From NCBI GenBank assembly GCA_965183835.1, contig CBCYME010000018.1, positions 113,012 to 177,011 on the forward strand: a stretch of DNA of 64,000 nt, given 5' to 3'. The notes beneath the pieces are model-generated. The model made no database searches. It saw only the letters and a list, made by a program, of their open reading frames with translations, and was not told the DNA's origin. The DNA comes from OMPR01 sp965183835 (GTDB lineage: Bacteria; Pseudomonadota; Alphaproteobacteria; Rhodobacterales; Rhodobacteraceae). The position numbers and the translations under genes were made by a program. This document shows positions 24,953 to 34,027 of the stretch, in pieces; the stretch's first letter is position 1; each line of letters opens with the position of its first letter.

Positions 24953-25024
24953 CCACCGCCCCTTTGAGGGCGGTGGTAAACTTTTAGTGGTCAAAATTGC
25001 AATCTGAGCTGGTCAAATTGCAAA
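24953..25024. other. Hairpin and direct repeats, probable end of another decayed IS
   Basis: A 9-bp stem CCACCGCCC / GGGCGGTGG (24953-24976) is followed by two near-identical direct repeats, TGGTCAAAATTGCAA (24988-25002) and TGGTCAAATTGCAAA (25010-25024). Tandem units of this kind are typical of IS21-like element ends, but no transposase for them is present. The rest of 24789-25070 shows no gene. Confidence 0.4.
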
Positions 25025-25070
25025 CTTTTGTTGGTTTTCACAAGACACGTCCACAGCTCATTCGTTCACC

Positions 25071-27353
25071 TTAGCCGCATTTAGAGTGGCCACAGCTTCC
25101 GCAGGTCATACAACCTTCGACCATGCGCAGGTCGAACTGACCGCAACTTGGGCAGGCTTTGCCTCGGTTGGTATCCGTATTGACGACTTGCGCTTGTGGG
25201 TCGGATTTAAGGCCCATCCCTTCCCCTTCGAGGAACCCGATGGCAACCAAATGTGTCTCGATCACGCCACCAATCGCCGCCAGGATAGAAGGGATATATT
25301 TACCCTGCACCCATGCGCCACCGCGTGGATCAAAGACCGCTTTCAACTCTTCCACGACAAAGGATACATCACCACCCCGCCGGAACACTGCTGAGATCAT
25401 CCGAGTCAAAGCCAGCGTCCAAGCGTAGTGCTCCATGTTCTTTGAGTTTATGAACACTTCGAACGGACGGCGACGGCCACCAATGATGATATCGTTGATG
25501 GTCAGGTAAATCGCGTGCTCACTGTCGGGCCATTTCAGCTTGTAGGTATTGCCCTCAAGCGTCTGCGGACGATCCAGCGGCTCGGACATATAGATCACTT
25601 CGCCGCCATCAGCTTCGTGCGGCGCATCTGCGCTTTCGCCCGGTGCTTTTTCCGAACTTTCCGAAACAGTCAGAACAGACCCCGTCACATCGTTGGGGCG
25701 GTAGGTGGTGCAGCCTTTGCAACCCTGATCCCAAGCCTGCATGTAAACATCTTTGAATTCGTCGAAAGAGATGTCTTCGGGGCAGTTGATAGTCTTCGAG
25801 ATCGAGCTGTCGATCCATTTCTGCGCCGCGGCCTGCATTTTGACATGCGCCGCCGGGGCCAAGGTTTGAGCGTTCACAAAGTAATCCGGCAGCTCTTTGT
25901 CGCCAAATTTATCGCGCCACATTTGAACAGCGTAATCAACAACTTCTTCTTCGGTGCGCGACCCGTCTTTTTGCAAGACTTTGCGGGTGTAAGCATAGGC
26001 AAACACAGGCTCGATGCCCGAACTGACGTTGCCCGCATAAAGCGAGATGGTGCCAGTCGGGGCAATAGAGGTCAGGAGCGCGTTCCGGATACCATGTTCC
26101 CGGATCGCGTCGCGCACATCTTCGTCCATGGCCAGCATGGTGCCACTGGCGAGATATTTTTCGGCATCGAACAGAGGGAACGCGCCTTTTTCCTTGGCCA
26201 GATCCACCGACGCCAGATAGGCGGCGCGGGCGATCGCGTGCAACCAATCCTCGGTTTGACGCGCCGCTTCGTCAGACCCATAGCGCAGGCCCAGCATCAA
26301 CAACGCATCGGCCAGCCCTGTAACTCCCAGACCGATACGACGTTTGGCTTGAGCCTCGGCCGCCTGTTCAGGCAGCGGGAATTTGGATGCATCAACCACG
26401 TTGTCCATCATACGCACAGCCGTCGCGACGAGCTTTTGCATAGCTTCCTGGTTCAGCCCCGCATCCGCTTCGAACGGATTTGACACTAGGCGCGCCATGT
26501 TGATCGACCCCAACAGACAGGCCCCATAGGGCGGCAGAGGCTGTTCGCCACATGGGTTGGTGGCGGCGATGGTTTCAACATAGCTGAGGTTATTAGCCTT
26601 GTTGATACGGTCGATAAAGATCACGCCGGGTTCGGCATAATCATAGGTTGCCTGCATGATTTTGTTCCACAGATCCACCGCTTGGACCGTGTGATACACC
26701 TTGCCATCAAACACCAACTCCCAAGATCCGTCTGCTTTTACGGCATCCATGAAATCATCTGTGATCAGGACTGACATGTTGAACATGCGCAGGCGGGCAG
26801 AGTCAGATTTGGCGGTAATGAAATCGTGCACATCCGGGTGATCACAGCGCATGGTCGCCATCATCGCACCGCGGCGCGAGCCAGCGGACATGATGGTGCG
26901 GCACATGGCGTCCCAAACATCCATAAAAGACAACGGACCAGACGCGTCAGCAGCGACCCCCTGAACGTCCGCGCCACGCGGGCGGATGGTCGAGAAATCA
27001 TAACCGATGCCCCCACCCTGCTGCATGGTCAGAGCGGCCTCTTTCAGCATGTCAAAGATGCCGCCCATGCTATCTGGGACAGTGCCCATGACAAAGCAGT
27101 TGAACAGGGTGACCTGACGTGCGGTCCCTGCCCCGGCCGTGATACGGCCAGCTGGCAGATATTTGAAATCTTCGAGCGCGCCAAAAAATTGCTCTTCCCA
27201 ATGGGCCGGATCACTTTCGACACGGGCTAGATCGCGGGCGATCCGACGCCAGCTGTCTTCGACAGTGACATCAATTGGCGCACCGTCAGCTTGTTTGAAA
27301 CGGTACTTCATGTCCCAAATCTGCTCGGCGATGGGGGCAGCAAAACGGCTCAT
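25071..27353 (-). CDS. nrdJ: Adenosylcobalamin-dependent (class II) ribonucleotide reductase
   Basis: Reduces ribonucleotides to deoxyribonucleotides using adenosylcobalamin. 760 aa. Typical blocks: LKEAALTMQQGGGIGYDFS, AATNPCGEQPLPPYGACLLG (active-site Cys region), IAPTGTISLYAGNVSSGIEP, then a C-terminal vitamin-B12-dependent extension ending with a zinc-ribbon-like CPSCGQFDL, GCMTCGSCGHSKCG. Length and tail match the NrdJ form used by Rhodobacterales as the main aerobic enzyme. Monocistronic. No clear NrdR box or B12 riboswitch upstream. Confidence 0.95.
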   Translation of the reverse strand: MSRFAAPIAEQIWDMKYRFKQADGAPIDVTVEDSWRRIARDLARVESDPAHWEEQFFGALEDFKYLPAGRITAGAGTARQVTLFNCFVMGTVPDSMGGIFDMLKEAALTMQQGGGIGYDFSTIRPRGADVQGVAADASGPLSFMDVWDAMCRTIMSAGSRRGAMMATMRCDHPDVHDFITAKSDSARLRMFNMSVLITDDFMDAVKADGSWELVFDGKVYHTVQAVDLWNKIMQATYDYAEPGVIFIDRINKANNLSYVETIAATNPCGEQPLPPYGACLLGSINMARLVSNPFEADAGLNQEAMQKLVATAVRMMDNVVDASKFPLPEQAAEAQAKRRIGLGVTGLADALLMLGLRYGSDEAARQTEDWLHAIARAAYLASVDLAKEKGAFPLFDAEKYLASGTMLAMDEDVRDAIREHGIRNALLTSIAPTGTISLYAGNVSSGIEPVFAYAYTRKVLQKDGSRTEEEVVDYAVQMWRDKFGDKELPDYFVNAQTLAPAAHVKMQAAAQKWIDSSISKTINCPEDISFDEFKDVYMQAWDQGCKGCTTYRPNDVTGSVLTVSESSEKAPGESADAPHEADGGEVIYMSEPLDRPQTLEGNTYKLKWPDSEHAIYLTINDIIIGGRRRPFEVFINSKNMEHYAWTLALTRMISAVFRRGGDVSFVVEELKAVFDPRGGAWVQGKYIPSILAAIGGVIETHLVAIGFLEGEGMGLKSDPQAQVVNTDTNRGKACPSCGQFDLRMVEGCMTCGSCGHSKCG

Positions 27354-27531
27354 AGATCGAATCCCTCGTGGCGTTAGAGTGGCAGAGTTACAATGATTTT
27401 CGCTCAGATCACAACACTACAATTAGTGGTGAATGTCTATTCTAACCCAACATACCACAAGACCTTGTCGTTCCCAACATCCACGTTAAACTGTATACCC
27501 TGACGTCTGAGGACGACTCTGGGGATGATCT

Positions 27532-27963
27532 GTGGATAAGTATGTAAATCTCATCAAGCTTTCTGTCGGCACGGAAAGCGTGGAAAGGTTAGAGGATTGG
27601 CACCGTAGCAAAGCGGCCCAAACCGATGACGGGTACCCGCGTCACGTCACCCGCATGTGGCCCAAGCGCGAGGCGGAAATTCTGTCTGGCGGATCAATAT
27701 ACTGGGTTATCAAAGGCGAAATCCAATGCCGCCAGAAAATCATACGCATGGATGAGGTAATCGGAGCCGACGGTATTCGGCGCTGTGCCATTGTTTTGGA
27801 TCCAAACCTGCATCGTACACAATCGGCCTTGAAACGCCCATTTCAAGGTTGGCGTTATCTGAAACCAGAAGACTCCCCAGCGGACCTTGGCTCAGCGCCA
27901 AACCGTGGGGATATCTTGCCCGAAGAACTAAGCCGAGCCCTGGGAGAGATCGGCGTATTATAG
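27532..27963 (+). CDS. DUF1489-family protein
   Basis: 143 aa, starting at GTG 27532. Family blocks: RHVTRMWPKREAEILSGGS, YWVIKGEIQCRQKI, IRRCAIVLDPNLHRT and RPFQGWRYLKPEDSP. Conserved alphaproteobacterial cytoplasmic protein of unknown function. Divergent from nrdJ with 178 bp between, so the two promoters share this gap. Confidence 0.87.
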   Translation: MDKYVNLIKLSVGTESVERLEDWHRSKAAQTDDGYPRHVTRMWPKREAEILSGGSIYWVIKGEIQCRQKIIRMDEVIGADGIRRCAIVLDPNLHRTQSALKRPFQGWRYLKPEDSPADLGSAPNRGDILPEELSRALGEIGVL

Positions 27964-27970
27964 CCGCGTA

Positions 27971-28681
27971 TCAATAAGCGCGGGTTTCATGCGCGCGTGC
28001 ACCCCAAAACAAGGACAGCTCTGCCAAGAACTTCGAGCCCTCTTCCGAACTGTGATACCCGCGCAGATCAAGTTCCGCGAACTCAGTGAATTGGGTTGTA
28101 ACCCCAAGATCAAAGCTAGAAAGTTGCCCGGGAATTGTCGACCTCCCCAGATCGCTGCCCCATCCCCCAGAAAGAACCATCCCCCACGGCAGCCCTTCGT
28201 AACTGGCGCGCGCAGACACCCACTGATCATTTGTTCGGGTTTCGTAGTAATACTTGCCCTCTACAACCAGATTGGGATTAAGTTCGGTTGCCGCGCCCAG
28301 CACAATATCGCCAAACGTACTTGGGTCGTCTTTGTATAGGTAGTGAACGTATCCGAAATCGAACTCAACCGGACCCCAAACTGGTGTGATCCCGGCATAC
28401 AAGTCTAACTCGACATCTTTTACCCCGGCGTACTGCACATTCGAGGCAAGTGCGCCGACATAAAACATACCATATGTGGCTTCGACCCATGGTTGGATCG
28501 CAGGGCGCCCCTGTGTTTGCGTCAGCCCGTTCACGACATAGTCGCTTTTTAAGTCTACCCCATAAGACACTAAAACTTCTTGCGCCGATCCAGTGGTTGG
28601 CAAGATCATCACACCAAGAATTGCTGCAGAAAAGATATTTTGGGTGTGATGAATAAGCTGGATAGGGGACGTCAACGACAT
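27971..28681 (-). CDS. TorF-like putative outer-membrane porin
   Basis: 236 aa from ATG 28681, with a signal segment (NIFSAAILGVMILPTTGSAQ) and then LVSYGVDLKSDYVVNGLTQT, PAIQPWVEATYGMFYVGA and alternating hydrophobic/polar strands of a beta-barrel, as in the TorF family (TIGR02001). No strong ribosome binding site, so the start is uncertain. Probably a small outer-membrane channel of unknown substrate. Convergent with the DUF1489 gene, 7 bp apart. Confidence 0.7.
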   Translation of the reverse strand: MSLTSPIQLIHHTQNIFSAAILGVMILPTTGSAQEVLVSYGVDLKSDYVVNGLTQTQGRPAIQPWVEATYGMFYVGALASNVQYAGVKDVELDLYAGITPVWGPVEFDFGYVHYLYKDDPSTFGDIVLGAATELNPNLVVEGKYYYETRTNDQWVSARASYEGLPWGMVLSGGWGSDLGRSTIPGQLSSFDLGVTTQFTEFAELDLRGYHSSEEGSKFLAELSLFWGARAHETRAY

Positions 28682-28874
28682 AGAGGTTGGTTTCACAGGC
28701 AGATCTTTCTTGTAGCCGCAAAGCTGTTTCAACAGAGTGGTATGCCCCGCTAAACGAGCAGAGCAGCTACTGTTAAAACCTACAGGCGAGCAACATAGAT
28801 AGATGGCAATGCACCATTTGTCGTCATTGTTGACAATAAACCACACTCTCCGGATGAAAGTCTTTCAAACTTTA

Positions 28875-29573
28875 TCAATCCGCGCTGTCAAACATCCCCA
28901 TCAAGGCCTTGAGTGTCGCTTTGTCAGCATCAGAATAGCGTGCAACACGACTACGCCACAGGGTGGCTTGAGACCGCAAAATCAGGCCATCCGACAGGAT
29001 TTTCAAGTGATTAGCGCGCAGTGTTTCGCCTGTTGACGTGATATCGGCAATGCCTTCGGCTGTCTCGTTCTTGACGGTGCCTTCGGTTGCACCCTGACTG
29101 TCGACCAATGAAAAATCGGCGACGCCACTGTCAGACAGAAACTCCCGCACCAATCGGTGGTATTTTGTGGCGATCCGCATCCGATGGCCGTGGCGTACCC
29201 GAAACGCAGCCGAAGCCGCATCCAGATCATCCAGCGTATCCACATCGACCCAGCAAGCAGGCACAGCGATAATAAGATCCGCCTGCCCGAAACCCAGGCG
29301 CTCGACCTCTTCAACCTGTTGTTCCCAACGGGGCAGTTTTTCGTGCACCAGATCGGTTCCGGTCACGCCCAGATGGATGCGACCAGCGGCCAGTTCACGC
29401 GGAATTTCACCCGCAGACAGCAGCACCAACGAAACGCCATCGATGCCGTCAACCGCACCAGCATATTCCCGATCTGACCCGGTCCGGGACAGGGTCACGC
29501 CGCGCTTTTCGAACCAGCTAAAGGTCTTTTCCATCAGCCGCCCCTTAGAGGGCACACCCAATTTCAAGCTCAT
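28875..29573 (-). CDS. hisG: ATP phosphoribosyltransferase, short form
   Basis: First step of histidine synthesis. 232 aa: the short HisG lacks the C-terminal regulatory domain and works with HisZ. It begins LKLGVPSKGRLMEKTFSWFE; GVTGTDLVHEKL and later ATKYHRLVREFL follow, and near the end ISSTGETLRANHLKIL-like phosphoribosyl-binding residues (DITSTGETLRANHLKIL). It overlaps the hisZ stop by four bases (ATGA). Confidence 0.94.
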   Translation of the reverse strand: MSLKLGVPSKGRLMEKTFSWFEKRGVTLSRTGSDREYAGAVDGIDGVSLVLLSAGEIPRELAAGRIHLGVTGTDLVHEKLPRWEQQVEEVERLGFGQADLIIAVPACWVDVDTLDDLDAASAAFRVRHGHRMRIATKYHRLVREFLSDSGVADFSLVDSQGATEGTVKNETAEGIADITSTGETLRANHLKILSDGLILRSQATLWRSRVARYSDADKATLKALMGMFDSAD

Positions 29574-30658
29574 TGTGCCGTCTCCTTGAGTTGCAGCATC
29601 AGGCCGGGGCGTAGAACCCCGCCAACTGCGGGAATTTCGGCCCCGTTGCCCAATCGCCGGGTCAGCGCGTCATAGCGCCCACCGCTGGCGATCGATGGCA
29701 GGTCCGGGCGGGTTTCGGCGTGGAAGCCAAACACAAACCCATCGTAATATTCCATCGAGGTCCGGCCATAGGCGGCTTCGAAATCGAGCGTTTCCACATC
29801 AACACCGCGCGCGCTCAGGGCTTGAATGCGAGCCTCTAAACGATCCAACGCCGGGGTAATTTGCGGCAGATCCACCGCAACATCGCGCAGTTGTTCCAGC
29901 GCAAAGGGCATGGTTTCGCGAACCGTCAGCAAGGTTTCCAGACCCGCCATTTCATTATCTGAAATCGGCGCGGCCTCGGCGTCAGCCTTCAGCGCGGTAA
30001 TCCGACCTTTGACTTCAGCCTGCCCCCGTTTGCCGATCATCGGCCCGGCGGTTTCCATCGGGTGTTCCGCAGCCAGCAGAGCCGCACGCGAGGCGGGCAC
30101 TGGTGCGCGACCGCTGTAACGGTCCAATAATGCGCGGAACCGGCGCGGACGCCAGATGTGACGCATCAGAGCCGCCTTACGACGCTCTGTTGTTTTCAGC
30201 CCGCGCACAGCGGCCATCAAAATTCCGATGTCCCCGGTTGCAGCACGTAACTTCAAGCCACTAAGCGCTTCGGCGATCAGCGCGAACACCTCGGCGTCGG
30301 CTGCGGCGGGGTTGACGCGGTCAAACACCTCGTACCCGACCTGTAGGTATTCGTTGGGGCGATCCGGGTCGTGCTCCTGACGGCGAAACACTTCGCCGGA
30401 ATACGTGTACCGCGCCGGTTCAGCCCCGTCTTCCATGTGTTTTTGTACGACTGGAACAGTAAAGTCCGGGCGCAGCATCTGTTCACCACGCAGAGCATCA
30501 GATGTGATGTAGGCGCGGGCGCGAATGTTTTCCCCGTAGAGATCCAGCAGGGTTTCCGCAGGTTGCAGGATGGGCGTTTCCACCAACATCGCACCCGCCT
30601 GTTCAAAATGGGCGCGCAGGCGTGCCGCCTGTTCGAGTGTTTCAGAGCGTGTGGGCAT
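29570..30658 (-). CDS. hisZ: ATP phosphoribosyltransferase regulatory subunit
   Basis: HisRS-like paralogue without aminoacylation activity that, in the HisG(S)-HisZ complex, makes HisG histidine-sensitive. 362 aa from ATG 30658 (MPTRSETLEQAARLRAHFEQ), 5 bp after hisS. Class II core remains: YGENIRARAYITSDAL, MLRPDFTVPVVQKHM and RYTYSGEVFRRQEHDPDRP, ASGGRYDALTRRLG. Coupled to hisG by a four-base overlap. Confidence 0.92.
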   Translation of the reverse strand: MPTRSETLEQAARLRAHFEQAGAMLVETPILQPAETLLDLYGENIRARAYITSDALRGEQMLRPDFTVPVVQKHMEDGAEPARYTYSGEVFRRQEHDPDRPNEYLQVGYEVFDRVNPAAADAEVFALIAEALSGLKLRAATGDIGILMAAVRGLKTTERRKAALMRHIWRPRRFRALLDRYSGRAPVPASRAALLAAEHPMETAGPMIGKRGQAEVKGRITALKADAEAAPISDNEMAGLETLLTVRETMPFALEQLRDVAVDLPQITPALDRLEARIQALSARGVDVETLDFEAAYGRTSMEYYDGFVFGFHAETRPDLPSIASGGRYDALTRRLGNGAEIPAVGGVLRPGLMLQLKETAQ

Positions 30659-30663
30659 TTGTC

Positions 30664-32154
30664 CTATCCGTTCTGACTGGCGAGGATTTCGCGCACCTTG
30701 GCGACCAGATCGCCGCGTGGCACTTCGAATTGGCTGGGGCGTTCTTTCCATTCCTCCAGCGTGGCGCTTTCGGCGATTTTTGCCCCAAGGATCAAATCCT
30801 TGATCTGGATGACCCCATTGGCCTTTTCGTCGCCGCCTTCGATGATGGCGATGGGGCTATTACGCTTGTCCGCGTATTTCAACTGATTACCGAAATTCTT
30901 GGGATTGCCCAGATAGACCTCGGCCCGGATGCCTGCGTTGCGAAGCTCTGCCACCATCGCCTGATAATCGGCCATGCGGGCGCGATCCATCACGGTGACG
31001 ACCACGGGTCCGGTTTCCACGGCTTGAATACGGCCCTTTTCGCGCAGGGCCGCCAACAGGCGATCCACGCCGATGGACACGCCCGTTGCAGGGACTTCCT
31101 GACCGGTAAAGCGCTTAACTAGGTCATCATAGCGTCCGCCCCCCGCGACAGAGCCGAACTGGCGTTTGCGACCCTTTTCGTCGAAGATTTCAAAGGTCAG
31201 TTCAGCCTCGTAGACTGGGCCGGTATAGTAGCCGAGACCGCGCACAACCGAGGGGTCGATTTCGATGCGGTCTGGGCCGTACCCACCAGCGGCCAGAAGA
31301 TCACCGATCTGTTCCAGCTCGTTGATACCTTCGGCACCGATAGCAGAGCCACCAACAGCCGCGCGCAGATTGGCGAGCGTTCCGGCGGCATCAGCCGCTT
31401 TGGAGGTCAGGAAAGCAATCACAGGCTCGGCCTGATCTTCGCTAAGACCCACACCGTCGATATAGGCACCAGAGGCGTCCAGACGCCCCTTGGTCAGCAG
31501 TTCGCGCACGCCGGTTTCACCGACTTTGTCGAACTTGTCGATGGTGCGCAGAACGTTGTCGCGGGCGGCTTGGTCATCGCCAAGGCCCATAACTTCGAGC
31601 ACGCCATTCATGACTTTACGGTTGTTGACGCGCACCAGATAGTCGCCGCGCGGAATTCCGACGGTTTCCAGCGTATCGCTGAGCATGGCGCAGATTTCGG
31701 CGTCTGCGGCCATCGACGCGGTGCCGACGGTGTCTGCATCGCACTGATAGAACTGGCGATAGCGCCCCGGACCCGGCTTTTCATTGCGCCAGACCGGACC
31801 CATCGCATAGCGGCGATACGGAGTCGGCAGATCATTGCGGTGTTGCGCATAGACGCGGGCCAAAGGCGCGGTCAGGTCATAGCGCAGCGCCATCCAGTCG
31901 CCGTTGTCTTTTTCGTCAAACTCTTGCCATGCGAACACACCCTCATTGGGGCGATCCACGTCGGGCAAGAACTTGCCCAAAGCTTCGACCGTTTCAACGG
32001 CACTGCTTTCAAGCGCGTCAAACCCATATCGATGGTAGACCCCAGCGATTTGCTGCAGCATCTCGGTGCGCTGCGTGACCTCGGAACCGAAATAGTCGCG
32101 GAACCCTTTTGGCGCGGCGGCCTTGGGGCGGGGCTGTTTCTTGGTCTTTGCCAT
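30664..32154 (-). CDS. hisS: Histidyl-tRNA synthetase (alphaproteobacterial type)
   Basis: Charges tRNA-His. 496 aa, longer than the about 420-aa enteric enzyme. Motif 1 region PKGFRDYFGSEVTQRTEML, motif 2 MGPVWRNEKPGPGRYRQFYQ, HisA box VVRGLGYYTGPVYEAEL, motif 3 GVSIGVDRLLAAL. Motif 2 and the extra length resemble the atypical alphaproteobacterial/eukaryote-like HisRS. First gene of hisS-hisZ-hisG, linking histidine charging and synthesis. Confidence 0.95.
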   Translation of the reverse strand: MAKTKKQPRPKAAAPKGFRDYFGSEVTQRTEMLQQIAGVYHRYGFDALESSAVETVEALGKFLPDVDRPNEGVFAWQEFDEKDNGDWMALRYDLTAPLARVYAQHRNDLPTPYRRYAMGPVWRNEKPGPGRYRQFYQCDADTVGTASMAADAEICAMLSDTLETVGIPRGDYLVRVNNRKVMNGVLEVMGLGDDQAARDNVLRTIDKFDKVGETGVRELLTKGRLDASGAYIDGVGLSEDQAEPVIAFLTSKAADAAGTLANLRAAVGGSAIGAEGINELEQIGDLLAAGGYGPDRIEIDPSVVRGLGYYTGPVYEAELTFEIFDEKGRKRQFGSVAGGGRYDDLVKRFTGQEVPATGVSIGVDRLLAALREKGRIQAVETGPVVVTVMDRARMADYQAMVAELRNAGIRAEVYLGNPKNFGNQLKYADKRNSPIAIIEGGDEKANGVIQIKDLILGAKIAESATLEEWKERPSQFEVPRGDLVAKVREILASQNG

Positions 32155-32201
32155 GGGAGCATCCTCAGGGGGGCTTTACTGTCGGGCCGGGGTCTAGCCC
32201 A

Positions 32202-32218
32202 TGCCCCGCTGCGGGGCA
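32202..32218 (-). other. GC-rich hairpin upstream of hisS
   Basis: TGCCCCG and CGGGGCA separated by three bases, in the 144-bp gap between the enoyl-CoA hydratase gene and hisS. No T-run, so a terminator role for the hydratase gene is only possible. Confidence 0.35.
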
Positions 32219-32298
32219 AGTCACTGCACCCCTGCCGCGCGGTTTCGCGCAAGCAAACGTTGGAAAAATTTCACCGATGCCCACAGGACAGGCAGGGA

Positions 32299-33102
32299 TC
32301 AGATGCTTTCGAAATCTCCCGCGCGCCCTTTGCCTGCCGCAAAACGCGCCGCACCGGCCTGCCCTTCGGCGGCAAAGGTCGCCATCGACGCCCATTCGCG
32401 CCGCAATGCCTCGGCGAGATCTGCCGGAGCCAATCGGGACGACAGGTGATCGGCCAGCATGCAGGCTTGTGGAAAGCGGATCAAATCGGCGGCAAGATCA
32501 CGCGCAACGGACAACGCCTGCCCCTTTGGGCAAGTGCGATTGGCAAATCCCATCGCCAGCGCCTCGGATGGATCAACAGAGCGCCCGGTCAGGATCAGGT
32601 CGCTGGCGCGCCCCTGCCCCAAAATACGCGGCAGCCGGATCGTGCCACCATCAATCAAGGGCACCCCCCAGCGCCGACAGAACACGCCGGTGACCGCGCC
32701 TTGGGCCATCACGCGCATGTCGCACCACGCTGCAAGCTCCATCCCGCCGGCCACTGCGGGACCTTCGATCGCGGCAATCACGGGTTTGGACAGCATCAGG
32801 CGCGATGGGCCCATCGGTCCCGGAATCGGTTGGGCCATCGGGTCGGTCCAATCCTGAGGAATCGCCAGCGCGGCCATCCAGTCATTGGCCGCGCCTGACC
32901 CCGCTGTTTTCAAATCAAACCCGGCGCAGAAATAGCCCCCTGCACCAGTTAGGATCGCCACACCCTGACTTGCGTCTCTTTCAAACTCCAGAAAGGCTGC
33001 GTACAACAGACGAGCGGTTTCGGGATCAACGGCATTGCGGGCCTCAGGGCGGTTGATCGTGATCGTCATGATCCCGTCCGTTCTGTCGATGGTGATAGTC
33101 AT
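32299..33102 (-). CDS. Enoyl-CoA hydratase/isomerase family protein
   Basis: 267 aa from ATG 33102 (GGGAGAGA upstream). Crotonase fold: ITINRPEARNAVDPETA, oxyanion-hole block GYFCAGFDLK, and PVIAAIEGPAVAGGMELAAW with the usual catalytic Glu region (CRRWGVPLIDGGTIRLPR). It would hydrate or isomerise an acyl-CoA; the exact substrate is unknown. Upstream of and co-directional with hisS. Confidence 0.87.
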   Translation of the reverse strand: MTITIDRTDGIMTITINRPEARNAVDPETARLLYAAFLEFERDASQGVAILTGAGGYFCAGFDLKTAGSGAANDWMAALAIPQDWTDPMAQPIPGPMGPSRLMLSKPVIAAIEGPAVAGGMELAAWCDMRVMAQGAVTGVFCRRWGVPLIDGGTIRLPRILGQGRASDLILTGRSVDPSEALAMGFANRTCPKGQALSVARDLAADLIRFPQACMLADHLSSRLAPADLAEALRREWASMATFAAEGQAGAARFAAGKGRAGDFESI

Positions 33103-33200
33103 GGCTCTCTCCCTTTGCAGACAGCTTCGAAGCAGAGAGCAGGGTCTGGCAAGTGTGACGTTGCGCCTGTATGACAGGGCCAAAGCCCAAGGAGCCCGCC

Positions 33201-33395
33201 ATGCAACATCTCGAGGAACAGATCGCCCACTTGACCAAGACGGTGGATGAGATGAGTGCCGTCATGGCGCGTCAGGAGCGTGAACTTGCCGTTCTGACGC
33301 GACGGGTTCAGATGCTGATGGAACGCGAAGCCCATCGCGAACAGGATGGCGGCGGTGGCGCGGTGTTTGGAAACGAACGCCCGCCGCATTACTGA
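33201..33395 (+). CDS. slyX: SlyX-family protein
   Basis: 64 aa from ATG 33201 with AAGGAG upstream. One long coiled coil (EEQIAHLTKTVDEMSAVMAR, then LAVLTRRVQMLMEREA) and the characteristic C-terminus ERPPHY. Function of SlyX is unknown. Followed 13 bp later by the GST gene, probably in one transcript. Confidence 0.85.
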   Translation: MQHLEEQIAHLTKTVDEMSAVMARQERELAVLTRRVQMLMEREAHREQDGGGGAVFGNERPPHY

Positions 33396-33408
33396 GAAGG
33401 CCAGCGGT

Positions 33409-34026
33409 ATGATGCCCGTCCTCTATTCCTTTCGGCGGTGTCCCTATGCAATGCGGGCGCGATTGGCATTGGCGTCCGCTGGGGTTGAGGTTGCATTGCG
33501 CGAGATTGTTTTGCGCGACAAGCCAGCGGCGTTTCTTGAGACCTCGCCCAGTGGAACGGTGCCCTGCCTGAAGGTGGGGGATGTTGTGATTGACGAAAGC
33601 CTGGACGTGATGATCTGGGCGCTTGGGCAACAAGACCCTGAGGGCTGGCGCGACATGCCAGACGCCGGGTGGGCGTGGATTGAGCGTGCGGATGGGCCGT
33701 TCAAACATGCGCTGGATCGTACCAAATACGCGACGCGCTATCCCGATCAGGACACCGACACGCATCGCGCGGCGGCTGCTGCATTTTTAACAGATCTGAA
33801 TGCACAAATCGGGGATTGGATTTTTGACCGCCCGACATTGGCAGATTATGCGATCCTGCCGTTTGTGCGGCAGTTCGCCTTTATCGACAAAACCTGGTTT
33901 GACGCGCAGCCCTGGCCCGATTTGCAGCGCTGGTTGGAGCTGTTTCTGATATCAGACCGGTTTCAAGCGATCATGACGAAGTATCCGGCATGGGAGCCGG
34001 ATACAGCTGTTGTGACATTTCCCTGA
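33409..34026 (+). CDS. Glutathione S-transferase family protein
   Basis: 205 aa from ATG 33409. Thioredoxin-like N-terminal domain with the active-site-like LYSFRRCPYAMRARLAL and the glutathione-binding GTVPCLKVGDVVIDESLDVM; helical C-terminal domain with RPTLADYAILPFVRQFA. Substrate unknown. Convergent with dnaE, with one base between the stop codons. Confidence 0.87.
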   Translation: MMPVLYSFRRCPYAMRARLALASAGVEVALREIVLRDKPAAFLETSPSGTVPCLKVGDVVIDESLDVMIWALGQQDPEGWRDMPDAGWAWIERADGPFKHALDRTKYATRYPDQDTDTHRAAAAAFLTDLNAQIGDWIFDRPTLADYAILPFVRQFAFIDKTWFDAQPWPDLQRWLELFLISDRFQAIMTKYPAWEPDTAVVTFP

Positions 34027-34027
34027 C

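Noticed and set aside
24600..25070. attR copy of the tRNA-Thr 3' end
   Set aside because: No repeat of the tRNA 3' sequence was found here or further right.
27354..27531. Possible NrdR box or B12 riboswitch before nrdJ
   Set aside because: ACACTACAATTAGTGGT resembles an NrdR site only loosely, and no B12-box-like structure is seen.
31570..32898. Long + strand frame opposite hisS and the hydratase gene
   Set aside because: Antisense shadow; both - strand genes are clear family members.
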